From Acetobacterium sp965140355 (GTDB taxonomy: Bacteria; Bacillota; Clostridia; Eubacteriales; Eubacteriaceae), in NCBI GenBank assembly GCA_965140355.1, contig OZ223193.1, positions 516,865 through 580,864 on the forward strand: a DNA stretch of 64,000 bases, given 5' to 3'. The notes below the pieces were generated by a model. That model was not told where the DNA came from. It did no database searches and saw only the letters and a program-made list of their open reading frames with translations. Of this stretch, positions 1 through 8,652 are shown one piece after another; positions within the stretch are counted from its first letter, which is position 1, and every line of letters starts with the position of its first letter. Both the position numbers and the translations under genes were made by a program.

Positions 1-659
1 TAGGAATCACTATGATGCACAATGAGTTCAACCCCATTGGCTTTATAAAATCCGTAGATTTTTTTATAGGCCGGTAAAAAAAACTCATCAAACATTTCCG
101 GTGAAACAAAAGAGCTGATCTGGCTGCCCCAATCGTCATGATGGAAAATACAATCTGGATGCAGTCGACGTGTCATTTCTTCGGCATAAGCCAATTCATA
201 TTCAACCAAATAGTCAATCAGATCATGCATATCTTCCGGTTCTTCATACAGTGCCATCAATGCATCTTCCATGCTCATCAGATGATGTGTCATTTCAAAA
301 ATACCCGGTGCAACAAAAGCCGTCACAAATTCTTCATTACGATCAATCGCATTGGCGTGAGCAACCGCTGCCGCCCAAGCTTCATCCGAGGTTTCAATCG
401 CCGGTGCCTTGACTTGATTGCGCCAATTTGTAATGTCTTTCAAAACCTTATGTTCATCATCATGAACAGGAAATCCACCCAATTGACCTTCGGGCCAGGT
501 AAAAGTAATCCCCCAACCATTTTTGATTGTCTGACCAGGACCAACCATCGCCCCAATAGGTGCTTCCATAACAAGATTCATAAATTCATATTGCTTTACA
601 AAACGATCGGGATTTCCACCTCTAATGGTTTCCAACAGATTTTGTCTTTTTGTTAACAT
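1..659 (-). CDS. URO-D family corrinoid methyltransferase (C-terminus beyond window)
   Basis: The reverse strand reads MLTKRQNLLETIRGGNPDRF onward without a stop to the window edge, so the C-terminal part is missing. The start is ATG at 657-659 with AGGAGG at 667-672. The N-terminal pattern, the segment YEEPEDMHDLIDYLVEYELA and the following HHDDWGSQ are typical of URO-D-like methyltransferases (MtaA/CmuA/OdmB-like), which move methyl groups between substrates, corrinoid proteins and C1 carriers. The corrinoid protein gene at 787-1416 lies just upstream on the same strand with a 127-bp gap, so the two probably form a methyl-transfer pair. The methyl donor cannot be told from sequence. Confidence 0.85.
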   Translation of the reverse strand, partial: MLTKRQNLLETIRGGNPDRFVKQYEFMNLVMEAPIGAMVGPGQTIKNGWGITFTWPEGQLGGFPVHDDEHKVLKDITNWRNQVKAPAIETSDEAWAAAVAHANAIDRNEEFVTAFVAPGIFEMTHHLMSMEDALMALYEEPEDMHDLIDYLVEYELAYAEEMTRRLHPDCIFHHDDWGSQISSFVSPEMFDEFFLPAYKKIYGFYKANGVELIVHHSDS

Positions 660-786
660 TATAATACCTCCTAGAATTTTGGAATGTAAAATGAATTTGA
701 AAACGATCGCTAAAAATCAGTATTTTCAAACAAAAAATATCGATTTTTGGGTATTTGTCTTAATAATTTGATCCGCTGTATACTTA

Positions 787-1416
787 TTAAGCTGACACTA
801 ATTCCTTAGCTTTTACAGCCGCACTACCTGCATCAGCAGCGTAACCATCGGCTCCCACTTCAGTTGCATATTCCGGTGTAACCGGTGCTCCACCAACAAT
901 CACTTTTAAGTCCGGATACGCCGTTTTAATCGTTTTTACGGCTTCTTTTAAAGCTGGCATCGTTGTTGTTAAAAGACCTGAGCAGGCGACCAGTTTTACA
1001 TTTTCATTATCTTTAACCGCTTGGACAAAAGTATCCGCCGGAACATCAACGCCAAGATCAACCATATCAAAACCAGCGCTTTCGATCATCATCGAAACCA
1101 AGTTTTTACCAATATCGTGCAAATCGCCCGCTACTGTTCCGATCACACAGGTCCCCAGTGATGTCGAACCATCGCCAACCATCAACGGTTTTAGAACTTC
1201 AACCCCTTTTGACATGGCTTTAGCTGCAATTAACATTTCAGGAACAAAAATTTCTCCGGATGAAAATTTTTCGCCAACGACACCCATCGAGTCGACCATT
1301 GCCTGAAGTACTTCACCTGGGGTACTGCCTTCATCCAATGCTTCCTGGACCAGACCCGGTACTAATTTCGATTTTCCTGCTTCAACCTTTGCTTTGACTT
1401 CTTCAATTTTTGACAT
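787..1416 (-). CDS. Corrinoid (B12-binding) methyltransferase protein, MtbC/MttC/OdmA type
   Basis: A 209-residue protein of the usual length for free corrinoid proteins. An N-terminal helical cap (about residues 1-85) is followed by a Rossmann-like B12-binding domain with GDLHDIGKNLV near residues 97-107. This is the DxHxxG motif whose His is the lower axial cobalt ligand. Downstream SGLLTTTM and VIVGGAPVT fit the family's nucleotide-loop contacts. AGGAGG precedes the ATG. It would carry the methyl group as methyl-Co(III) for the URO-D methyltransferase encoded next to it at 1-659. Two dyads (1453-1472 and 1715-1759) sit in its upstream region and could be control sites. Confidence 0.93.
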   Translation of the reverse strand: MSKIEEVKAKVEAGKSKLVPGLVQEALDEGSTPGEVLQAMVDSMGVVGEKFSSGEIFVPEMLIAAKAMSKGVEVLKPLMVGDGSTSLGTCVIGTVAGDLHDIGKNLVSMMIESAGFDMVDLGVDVPADTFVQAVKDNENVKLVACSGLLTTTMPALKEAVKTIKTAYPDLKVIVGGAPVTPEYATEVGADGYAADAGSAAVKAKELVSA

Positions 1417-1452
1417 GTTGTTTCCTCCTAAGTTAATTTTTGTTATTTATTT

Positions 1453-1472
1453 CTGATATCAATCGATATCAG
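1453..1472. promoter_or_regulatory. Perfect palindrome upstream of the corrinoid gene
   Basis: CTGATATC-AATC-GATATCAG, two 8-base arms with a 4-base centre, lies 37-56 bases before the corrinoid-protein start. The symmetry suits a dimeric repressor or activator. No regulator is identified. Confidence 0.4.
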
Positions 1473-2114
1473 TTCTGATTAACGATTCTTGCGTGTGTGC
1501 GCTGTGATCATTAATAGCCTAATATTATCAAAATGGTACAAGTTATTTTACTAACGCCCCGTATTGATTAACTTAATTTACTGCATTTAAGAAAATAGCT
1601 TAACGCCTTAATCGTTCTGTAAGCGATTTCATTTTTGTTTTTAAAATAGGCATTACACATCTTTCAGAGGCTTAATCAAGTTAACAAAAGTTTAAACCAA
1701 TTTAAAGTCACTGTCAACCATTAATTATAAATTTAGCTATTTTTACTAATTAATGGTTGGTAATCCTTTTACACAAACATTATCTTAACGTTTTACTTTG
1801 CATTCTTTTTTAGTTTATTTCTTTTATTTAACGTTTATATCCATTGTGTCTGTATTAAGTTGTATTCATTGTGATATAGATTATTTTTATTCTTTCTTTT
1901 GCTATTAATTTAATTTTCTCTCTGTCTTTAGCTGTCATGGTAAAATTTATATTAAAAAAATAATTAATCTTTACGATTATTGGTCGAGACGATCCGTCTG
2001 ACAAAGGTAACTTTAATCTCAACTAAGCCAAGATTTAGTGTATTTATTCAATATTAACTGACCAATTCACGATTTTTTATTTTTGACGTAACCGCTATTT
2101 AACGCTCTACAGAA
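1473..2114. other. AT-rich intergenic stretch with a 13-bp inverted repeat
   Basis: No convincing gene is seen. It contains CAACCATTAATTA (1715-1727) matched exactly by TAATTAATGGTTG (1747-1759), and a small AGACG-ATC-CGTCT hairpin at 1987-1999. A cobalamin riboswitch was looked for ahead of the corrinoid gene but no B12-box was recognised. The inverted repeat could be an operator or part of a leader for 787-1416. Confidence 0.4.
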
Positions 2115-2152
2115 AAAAAACCCGTCGGCATATAAGCCACTTCGGGTTTTTT
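2115..2152 (-). terminator. Rho-independent terminator of the DUF2284 gene
   Basis: AAAAAACCCG (2115-2124) pairs with CGGGTTTTTT (2143-2152), with an inner GGC/GCC pairing. It follows the stop of 2184-2723 on the minus strand and could act in both directions. Confidence 0.75.
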
Positions 2153-2183
2153 AATAGTCAAGTATGTTCATTATCAGATTATT

Positions 2184-2723
2184 CTAATCGAATAATACAC
2201 AACCTACATAGGTAAGGGTATTCGGTCCATAATAATACTCAATATTATTTTCTTTACATAAATCACTAACCAAAATTCCATAGGCTTCCATCGATGAAAA
2301 AGCTTTATCAGGAAAACGACATGGTTCATCGGGATAACTACATTCTTTGCAGATCGAGCAACAGCCATCGCCTAAAGGCATCATCTTAACGCCTTGATCA
2401 TGCAGTATATCAACAAAACGATCAAAACTGGCATTGTGTTTTGCTTTCGTTTCTTCCATTGCTTCAAAATCAAAGCTGTCTTCGAGTTCTCCGGTGGTTT
2501 GAACGATTACACCCTGTTTATATTTTCTAACCTTTTCATCACATTCCGCCAAGGTCCCACATCCCGGAGGGCATGCCCAGTTTGTGTCATAAATGTTACA
2601 CTTATTGTCAGCACACATTTTTCGAACTTCCGGGTTTAAATCAATGGAGTCGATCTCCAATTTTGCCGCTCTGGTAAAGCCACTTGCTTTTGCCAAATCC
2701 AAAACTTCTGTTAATTCGATCAT
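2184..2723 (-). CDS. DUF2284 Cys-rich metal-binding protein
   Basis: A 179-residue protein starting MIELTEVLDLAKASGF. The ATG at 2721-2723 has GGAAAG in front; a longer frame to 2768 lacks a good ribosome site. Two Cys clusters are visible: CADNKCN...NWACPPGCGTLAEC in the N-terminal half and CCSICKECSYPDEPC near residues 125-140. This pattern is the DUF2284 family, thought to bind Fe-S or another metal; its role is unknown. A diverged paralogue sits at 39231-39761. DUF2284 genes often lie near methyltransferase and corrinoid genes, as here. Confidence 0.85.
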   Translation of the reverse strand: MIELTEVLDLAKASGFTRAAKLEIDSIDLNPEVRKMCADNKCNIYDTNWACPPGCGTLAECDEKVRKYKQGVIVQTTGELEDSFDFEAMEETKAKHNASFDRFVDILHDQGVKMMPLGDGCCSICKECSYPDEPCRFPDKAFSSMEAYGILVSDLCKENNIEYYYGPNTLTYVGCVLFD

Positions 2724-2851
2724 TATTTCTTTCCGCCTTACTGTGAAAACATTAAGTTTAGTTCTCACTAAATTGTACCCTATTCTAGCATAGTTTTCCT
2801 TAGAAATACAGCGTAAATTAAAATTAGCTTATATTGAATCTAATTAAAATA

Positions 2852-2893
2852 CCAGACGAAATTTTTAACACAGCAGTCAAAAATTTCGTCTGG
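2852..2893 (-). terminator. Terminator downstream of the AEC permease
   Basis: A perfect 15-bp stem pairs CCAGACGAAATTTTT (2852-2866) with its complement (2879-2893). On the minus strand a T-rich tail follows, consistent with termination after the permease at 2932-3849. Confidence 0.8.
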
Positions 2894-2931
2894 CGTTCTT
2901 TTAAAGATAACCTTTGATTTATTTTCCCAAC

Positions 2932-3849
2932 TTAGAGCAACAAATAACTAATTAGCGGTATCGTCACGATTGAAGCGAGTGTCGTTATAAAAACCCCTTT
3001 AGTCGCAAGTTCAACATTATTTTCAAAGCGATTCGCAAATAGTACCGCCGAAGTCCCTACCGGCATAGCGATGATTATAACTATAATCCCCAACAAATAG
3101 GGGCTTGTTATTATATATCTTAAAATTAGCCACGAAAATAACGGCAACAAGATCTGTTTAATAACAACATACGGATATAGCCGAAGCTCCGTAAAAACAC
3201 TTCTGATCGAAACTCCTGATAATGCAATCCCAATGACAATCATCGCCAAAGAAGCGGTTGTACTCCCGACTGTGTCAAGCGTATCATTTAAAAGAACCGG
3301 CAATTGAAGATTAGCCGCAAACATAATCACAGCGACAATCGAAGCAATTGTTCCAGGGGACAAAAAGGCCTTTATATTCAGGGCCTTTCGCCCTTCATTT
3401 GACATCAACATAATCCCTAACGTAAAGTTACTGAGATTGAAAATCAAATTAAAAATCGTTGCATAAAAAATCGCCCCTTCGCCAAAAATTGATGCGATTA
3501 CAGGAAACCCCATAAAACCAACATTCGACCAGATGGTCATGTACATATATAAATGACGTTCTTCTTTTTTGACAAAAAGAATCCTGGTTATTAAATACGC
3601 AACAAAAGGCATCACCACATAAAAAAGAATCGAAATAAGGAACATCATCAAGACCTCCTTTTTATCGATCTCCTGAGGCATCGTCGCTACTGAAGCAATC
3701 ATCATACAAGGAAGAGTGACGCTTAAAATAAATTTTGAAAGCTGGGTCCCAAATTCCCGACTGACAATTTTTCTTTTGGCGGCAATATATCCTAATGCCA
3801 AAATCAAAAACAGTTCCAGCATCTGTCTGATTACTACCATAATATCCAT
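2932..3849 (-). CDS. AEC family permease (auxin efflux carrier-like)
   Basis: A 305-residue membrane protein, start MDIMVVIRQMLELFLILALG, chosen because GAAGGAG lies 8 bases upstream. It has about ten hydrophobic segments. The first is followed by GYIAAKRKIVS, and the repeat-like central segments have SNVGFMGFPV and a C-terminal MPVGTSAVLFANRF. These are typical of AEC transporters, which export or exchange organic anions such as malate or other carboxylates. It stands alone between terminators, so the substrate cannot be inferred. Confidence 0.85.
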   Translation of the reverse strand: MDIMVVIRQMLELFLILALGYIAAKRKIVSREFGTQLSKFILSVTLPCMMIASVATMPQEIDKKEVLMMFLISILFYVVMPFVAYLITRILFVKKEERHLYMYMTIWSNVGFMGFPVIASIFGEGAIFYATIFNLIFNLSNFTLGIMLMSNEGRKALNIKAFLSPGTIASIVAVIMFAANLQLPVLLNDTLDTVGSTTASLAMIVIGIALSGVSIRSVFTELRLYPYVVIKQILLPLFSWLILRYIITSPYLLGIIVIIIAMPVGTSAVLFANRFENNVELATKGVFITTLASIVTIPLISYLLL

Positions 3850-4092
3850 CGCATAATCTCCTTCAAATAAGAATAGGCTATCACAAGCGCTCCTTAAATT
3901 CAACCCTGTTAACGTCTTCCAAAATCAGTATTCGCAGAAAACATTTTTCGCAACAATGCGCAATCAAATCATTATTAAAATTACTGGAATAAATTAATTA
4001 CCATTTCTATCTATTTTCTGCTACAATAATTATAATAAACATCACAGCTCAGTGGTCCTCGCTACTGACTACTCCAGATTCTTGAGGTGAAC

Positions 4093-4992
4093 ATGCGAAA
4101 ACAATCATTCCCAAAATTGCGGATTAAAAATATCCCCCGCTTTATTATATTCTCGACGATTAGCCTAATTTTGATCATCTTGACAGTAATCGCTTTATTT
4201 ACTTTAACCGCAAAATTAACCCAAACATTTAATGCGCAAAGACAAATTCTGCAAGCATCTTCAACCGCCAATAGTGCTGAAAATAATAACTCTAAAGCAA
4301 CAAATAATAAAAATATCAAAGAAGCCTTAAAAAATGATCCTCAAGCTGATATCAAATCACGCCTTCGTATTGATGATACCGAAGGCATCAAAGTTGTTTT
4401 TTTGACCTTTGATGATGGCCCTACTGAACGAACCGGCGAAGTTTTAGATCTGCTTAATACCTATCATGTGAAAGGTACCTTCTTTACCACTCTCCACGAT
4501 GGTGAAAATGCCAAAGCTATGTATAAACGGATTGTAGATGACGGTCATACGCTTGCCAATCATACCAGTAGCCACGATTACAGTCTCTACAATAATCCCC
4601 AGAATTTTTATGCCGATGTTGATAAACTGAATCAATATCAGATGAAAATCACCGGCCTGGAGCAAACCAGTCATATCTTTCGTTTTCCCGGCGGCTCTTT
4701 AAATGCCAATGAAACCTGTGCGCTTGGTATCGTTGATCAAGGTTGGAATTATAGCGACTGGAACGTTTCTTCCGGCGATGGTTGTGCTGATCCACCGCCG
4801 AGCGAGGTTATTGCTCAAAACATTATTGACGGATGCCGTGATCATGATGTTTCGGTTGTTTTATGTCACGCTGAACTCAAAGAACAAACACGAGCGGCTT
4901 TGCCAACTGTCATCGAAACGCTCCAAAATGAAGGCTATACTTTTTTACCAATGGAAAATGATTATACCTACCCTCGCCAATTACAAATATGA
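4093..4992 (+). CDS. Polysaccharide deacetylase (NodB domain), membrane anchored
   Basis: A 299-residue protein beginning MRKQSFPKLRIKN; GAGG ends 5 bases before this ATG, making it preferable to the GTG at 4087. One membrane anchor spans about residues 17-40, followed by a polar linker and a NodB domain from about residue 95. Visible NodB motifs are LTFDDGPTERT (catalytic Asp and metal Asp), NHTSSHDY (metal His pair), FRFPGGSLN, and VVLCHA near the end. It probably removes acetyl groups from peptidoglycan or a surface polymer outside the membrane. It is a single gene with its own terminator. Confidence 0.9.
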   Translation: MRKQSFPKLRIKNIPRFIIFSTISLILIILTVIALFTLTAKLTQTFNAQRQILQASSTANSAENNNSKATNNKNIKEALKNDPQADIKSRLRIDDTEGIKVVFLTFDDGPTERTGEVLDLLNTYHVKGTFFTTLHDGENAKAMYKRIVDDGHTLANHTSSHDYSLYNNPQNFYADVDKLNQYQMKITGLEQTSHIFRFPGGSLNANETCALGIVDQGWNYSDWNVSSGDGCADPPPSEVIAQNIIDGCRDHDVSVVLCHAELKEQTRAALPTVIETLQNEGYTFLPMENDYTYPRQLQI

Positions 4993-5026
4993 TTAAGACA
5001 AATTTGATTAATCATCACAAACTAAT

Positions 5027-5052
5027 AAAACCACCGTTGTTCCGGTGGTTTT
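5027..5052 (+). terminator. Terminator after the deacetylase gene
   Basis: AAAACCACCG and CGGTGGTTTT form a 10-bp stem ending in T residues, 35 bases past the stop. It also forms the left edge of repeat element A. Confidence 0.8.
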
Positions 5053-5066
5053 ATACTGCCAAAAAA

Positions 5067-5255
5067 GATAACGTCGTACCGACAATTGTTCGATCATGTT
5101 GTGTGCCTCAAGGCGAACAGTTTCCGCAAAAAGTCTATCTTTAGCTAAAGCTTTGATTGCAACTGTCCGAATTGCGTGCGCATGCAACAGATTAACAATT
5201 GGTCGGTACGGTCGTTTATTGACAACCTCAAACCAGCGTTTTTACGATGGTTTTA
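5067..5255. repeat. Structured intergenic element, copy A
   Basis: The core (5076-5209) begins GTACCGACAATTGTT and ends AACAATTGGTCGGTAC, near-complementary ends that would fold into a long imperfect hairpin. The interior has further pairings such as TTTAGCTAAA. Copy B at 30391-30549 is the same sequence inverted, alike over about 150 bp with only scattered differences. A second small hairpin (AAACCA...TGGTTT, about 5230-5254) closes the right side. It lies between convergent genes. No open frame is apparent. Confidence 0.75.
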
Positions 5256-5300
5256 AATGACAGCTAACGAATGCTGTCGCCCTCTTTTTAAATCACGCTT

Positions 5301-6170
5301 TCATTGTTTTAATGCTTCAGCAATACGAATACCGGTTGGTGTTCCAGCAACGCCACCTTCACCGGTTTCTTTTAATGTGCCATGCATAACATCGCCAATA
5401 GAACGCATCGCATCAATTACTTCATCGGGCGGAATTTGACTACAAATTCCGGCCAACGCCATATCGGCACTCGCCAAGGCATTAAATGCCCCAATCACAT
5501 TTCGTTTAACACAAGGGATTTCGACCAAACCGGCGACCGGGTCGCAAACCAGTCCTAACAGGCTTTTTAATGCCAATGCCGCACTTTGAACAATCGCATC
5601 GGCATCGCCGTCGGCAAGATAAACCATTGCCCCGGCCGCCATTGCACTGGCTGATCCAATTTCGGCCTGACAACCACCAATCGCCCCCGAAATCGAGGCC
5701 CGATGGGCAATAACCTGACCAATCCCGCCAGTCACGAACAAGGCCTGCAGCATTTTTGCTTCATCAATTTGATGTTCTTTTTGATAACTTAACAAAACTG
5801 CCGGAATCACCCCGCAAGAACCTGCGGTTGGGGCTGCGACTATTCGTTTCATGCAAGCGTTAGACTCACCCATTTTTATGGCTTTTTCCATTACTTGTCC
5901 CATAAAATCGCCGCAAAGGATAGTTTTATTCAGACGCGCCTGAGTTATTTTTTCGCCATCTCCACCAACCAGTTGACTGGGTGATTTTAATTTTTCATCA
6001 TAGTTTTTATCAGCAGCTTTCATCGCCTCAAGGAGATTTCGCATTTTTTCCAGCGCAATCTCCCGGGTGATCTGATTATCACGCATTTCTTCTTCCATGG
6101 CAATTTCCCAAAAGGGTTTGCCCGATGATTTTGACAGACTAACAATTTCCTTTAATGATGTAAAACTCAT
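5301..6170 (-). CDS. sdaAA: L-serine dehydratase, iron-sulfur dependent, alpha subunit
   Basis: A 289-residue protein starting MSFTSLKEIVSLSKSSGKP; GGAGG lies 7 bases upstream and the ATG overlaps the stop of sdaAB as ATGA, so translation is coupled. Conserved SdaA motifs with Cys ligands for the 4Fe-4S cluster are seen: SNACMKRIVAAPTAGSCG, AIGGCQAEIGSASAMAAG, CDPVAGLVEIPCVKRN, and the C-terminal TPTGIRIAEAL. With the beta subunit it converts L-serine to pyruvate and ammonia in the cytoplasm. It lies directly downstream of the glutamylation-type operon, from which it is separated by a terminator. Confidence 0.95.
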   Translation of the reverse strand: MSFTSLKEIVSLSKSSGKPFWEIAMEEEMRDNQITREIALEKMRNLLEAMKAADKNYDEKLKSPSQLVGGDGEKITQARLNKTILCGDFMGQVMEKAIKMGESNACMKRIVAAPTAGSCGVIPAVLLSYQKEHQIDEAKMLQALFVTGGIGQVIAHRASISGAIGGCQAEIGSASAMAAGAMVYLADGDADAIVQSAALALKSLLGLVCDPVAGLVEIPCVKRNVIGAFNALASADMALAGICSQIPPDEVIDAMRSIGDVMHGTLKETGEGGVAGTPTGIRIAEALKQ

Positions 6171-6835
6171 GGTGCTTCCTCCAGACTGAGATACGTTACT
6201 TTTCTGATTCCTTCTAAATGTTCCAACCATAAAATCGATTCCGGTGATATTTCCTGGTCACATTCCAATACCATAACGGCATCGCCACCGCGATGATTTC
6301 GATAAAGCTGCATCGTGGCAATATTGACGGATTTATGTGATAGCATTGACGTCACTTCGGTGACATGACCCGGCTGATCGAGGTTATGAACGACCAAAGT
6401 CGGATAATCGCCGGAAAAATTTGCTTCTAAGCCATCAATCTGGCAGATTTTAATCCGACTTCCGCCTAAAGATGAAGCCAAAATCTCCAGTTCTCTTCCC
6501 GACACACCTTTTAGAATTAATTTAACCGAATTGGGATGAGCATTACGCAGATTAATCCCTTCAAATTTAAACGTCATACCTTCTTGCGCCGCTAATTCAA
6601 AACTATCAGGAATGCGCATATCGTCCGGTTTCATCCCCAACAATCCCGCCACAATGGCCCGATCCGTGCCATGACCTTTTCCGGTTGTTAAAAAAGAACC
6701 ATGTAAATAAATTTCCGCCGATTTTATTTTTTCGCCCATTAATTTTTTCGAAAGATAGCCAATTTTAACCGCTCCTGCTGTATGCGAACTGGATGGTCCA
6801 ACCATAATCGGCCCAACAATATCAAATATACTCAT
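6167..6835 (-). CDS. sdaAB: L-serine dehydratase, iron-sulfur dependent, beta subunit
   Basis: A 222-residue protein starting MSIFDIVGPIMVGPSSSHTA, the hallmark SSHTAGA substrate loop of the beta domain. An ACT domain occupies about residues 145-215 (YPTLVVHNLDQPGHVTEV) and may sense an amino acid. It overlaps sdaAA by 4 bases. The upstream region 6836-7010 holds a 9-bp dyad (6973-7005) that could be an operator for this pair. Confidence 0.95.
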   Translation of the reverse strand: MSIFDIVGPIMVGPSSSHTAGAVKIGYLSKKLMGEKIKSAEIYLHGSFLTTGKGHGTDRAIVAGLLGMKPDDMRIPDSFELAAQEGMTFKFEGINLRNAHPNSVKLILKGVSGRELEILASSLGGSRIKICQIDGLEANFSGDYPTLVVHNLDQPGHVTEVTSMLSHKSVNIATMQLYRNHRGGDAVMVLECDQEISPESILWLEHLEGIRKVTYLSLEEAP

Positions 6836-6972
6836 GACTTCCTCCGTTATTTATATTTCAAATTTTTAATCAATCTTAATTATTTTAAACTGCTATCTAT
6901 GACTTTTTCCCGACTTGTTTTACCCTAACAAACAAGGTTATTCCTTTAGAACCTTCACTTTTACTGCATAGC

Positions 6973-7005
6973 TATTTCATTAAAATCCCTTATCTCAATG
7001 AAATA
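6973..7005. promoter_or_regulatory. Dyad upstream of sdaAB
   Basis: TATTTCATT (6973-6981) and AATGAAATA (6997-7005) are exact inverted copies 15 bases apart, between the RidA terminator and sdaAB. This is a possible regulator site; nothing else supports it. Confidence 0.3.
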
Positions 7006-7015
7006 AAAATAATTT

Positions 7016-7046
7016 CAGGCGAACATCTAATTTAAATGTTCGCCTG
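7016..7046 (-). terminator. Terminator of the amine/amino-acid operon
   Basis: CAGGCGAACAT and ATGTTCGCCTG form an 11-bp stem. On the minus strand AAATTATTTTTATTT follows. It lies below ridA, so it probably ends the ten-gene operon that starts at 16743. Confidence 0.8.
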
Positions 7047-7114
7047 ATCGTATCAATATTATAATATTATTTGAGATTTTTGATTTTGTCAATCATAAGT
7101 ATAAAATAATTCCG

Positions 7115-7516
7115 CTAAATTGCGGCCCCAATAATTGCATCCAACTCAATTTCTACCAACTGAGTTGGTCGATTTAATCCCGATGTCCCAACCACGGTGC
7201 ACAATGGCCGGATATCTTTAAAAAATTCCGAATAGGCTCGAACAATTTCGCCGCAATGACTCATATCCGTGGCATAAACCTTAACCCGAACCACTTCACT
7301 GGCTTTTGAGCCCGCTTCGGCCATTAATTTAAGCAATTTTTCCAAAACATATTTTGTTTGAGCATAAGGATCTCCTTCGCCAAACACCGTTCCGTCGGGC
7401 TGTACCGAAGTCGTGCCCCCGACATAAACAAAAGGTCCCACTTTGACAATTCTGCTATAGCCCGCTTTGTCTTCCAGCGGTGCTCCTGATGAATAATTTG
7501 TTCGTTTAAAATCCAT
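7115..7516 (-). CDS. RidA/YjgF/YER057c family enamine/imine deaminase
   Basis: A 133-residue protein with the RidA fold pattern: GPFVYVGGTTSVQPDG, AEAGSKASEVVRVKVYATDMS, RPLCTVVGTSGLNRPTQLVEIELDAI. The Arg before PLCTVVG corresponds to the carboxylate-binding Arg of the active RidA group. These proteins hydrolyse reactive imines or enamines to ketones and ammonia. It is the last gene of the operon, after an amine-oxidising flavoprotein (12-bp gap), where clearing an imine product would make sense. AAGGAG precedes the ATG. Confidence 0.9.
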   Translation of the reverse strand: MDFKRTNYSSGAPLEDKAGYSRIVKVGPFVYVGGTTSVQPDGTVFGEGDPYAQTKYVLEKLLKLMAEAGSKASEVVRVKVYATDMSHCGEIVRAYSEFFKDIRPLCTVVGTSGLNRPTQLVEIELDAIIGAAI

Positions 7517-7527
7517 ATTATTTCTCC

Positions 7528-8652
7528 TTATAATTTAGTTTTGAAGCGATCATAACGCAATTCATATAAATCAAGGGATGGTTTCCCATCCACAATCATT
7601 TCCGCTAAGAGAGTTCCTACCATCGGTGATATACCAAACCCATGTCCGGTAAAAGCACAGGCCAGGATAAGGCCCGGTACCTCTTCGACAAAACTGATCA
7701 CCGGTACGTGATCGGCGCATTCGTCGATCCATCCGGCCCAGGTTCGAACAATTTTTGCTTCTGCCAATATTGGAAAATAGCCCATGATTCCCCGACAAAT
7801 GCAAGAAGCTGTTTGACTGTTATTTATCGGCGTATCAAAATTTGAAGTATAGGCATCAAACCCCGAAGAGCCGCCAAAAACAAAAGATCCATGGGTGCTC
7901 TGATGACCATAAAAATCGGCTTCCGCAGTCCCCAGCATCTGCTCAAACATTTTTACCTGCGGTTCCGTTGCCAGGGCTTCCAGCAATACCCGATTCATGG
8001 GAATATCAATCCCCACGGTATTGGCAATCGCCCGGCTCTCATAACCGGCAGCCAGAATAATCTGTTCCGCCTCATAAATGTTTTGTTCGGTAATCACCTG
8101 TCGGGCTTTTCCTCTGATTTTTTTAATTTCAACCACGTTTTCGCCCGTTATAAACCGAACCCCGAGTCGTCGGGCATTTTTATAATAAGCCAACGTTGTT
8201 AGCATCGGATTGGCATGACCGTCGGTATCACACCAACTGGCGCCAATCACCTCATCGGATAAATAAGGACAGATTGCTTTGACTTCCTGGGCATCGATCA
8301 TTTTGACATCCAGCCCTTTGGCGACCGCCCGCTCTGTCAAACCTTCTAAAATTTTAATGTGTCCCGCGGTTTTAGCCAGACGCAAATTTCCTTTTTTGTA
8401 ATATTCGACATCCATACCCAATTCTTCCGAAAGTGTTGGCCATAAGTTTTTTATCCCCGCCATTGCCAGCGGCAATTCGCGCGGATCACGACCCGATTGC
8501 CTCACCCCGCCGCCGTTTCGGCTCGACCCGCCTTCACCAATCTGTTTTTTTTCAAGAACGGTGACATTAACGCCTTTTTTAGCCAGATAATATGCGGTTG
8601 CACAACCAATGACCCCACCCCCGATAATTAAAACATCGGAATTATTATTCAT
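7528..8652 (-). CDS. FAD-dependent amine/amino-acid dehydrogenase (DAO family, SoxB/HcnC-like)
   Basis: A 374-residue flavoprotein starting MNNNSDVLIIGGGVIGCATA, with a dinucleotide-binding GGGVIGC motif at the N-terminus and the C-terminal FAD signature FTGHGFGISPMVGTLLAEMI. GGAGG sits 8 bases before this ATG, making it better than the GTG 9 bases earlier. The family oxidises secondary or primary amines (sarcosine, glycine, D-amino acids, opines, N-methylglutamate). In an anaerobe electrons would go not to O2 but to the partner Fe-S/FAD subunits at 8645-10907. Its start overlaps the end of the BFD-like gene by 8 bases, implying coupled translation and a shared complex. Confidence 0.88.
   Translation of the reverse strand: MNNNSDVLIIGGGVIGCATAYYLAKKGVNVTVLEKKQIGEGGSSRNGGGVRQSGRDPRELPLAMAGIKNLWPTLSEELGMDVEYYKKGNLRLAKTAGHIKILEGLTERAVAKGLDVKMIDAQEVKAICPYLSDEVIGASWCDTDGHANPMLTTLAYYKNARRLGVRFITGENVVEIKKIRGKARQVITEQNIYEAEQIILAAGYESRAIANTVGIDIPMNRVLLEALATEPQVKMFEQMLGTAEADFYGHQSTHGSFVFGGSSGFDAYTSNFDTPINNSQTASCICRGIMGYFPILAEAKIVRTWAGWIDECADHVPVISFVEEVPGLILACAFTGHGFGISPMVGTLLAEMIVDGKPSLDLYELRYDRFKTKL

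Noticed and set aside
138..656. Plus-strand open frame opposite the window-start URO-D gene
   Set aside because: It is antisense to a clear coding sequence with good codon pattern, and its own protein has no family features.
1417..2114. Cobalamin riboswitch for the corrinoid gene
   Set aside because: No B12-box or matching stem was found on the minus strand.
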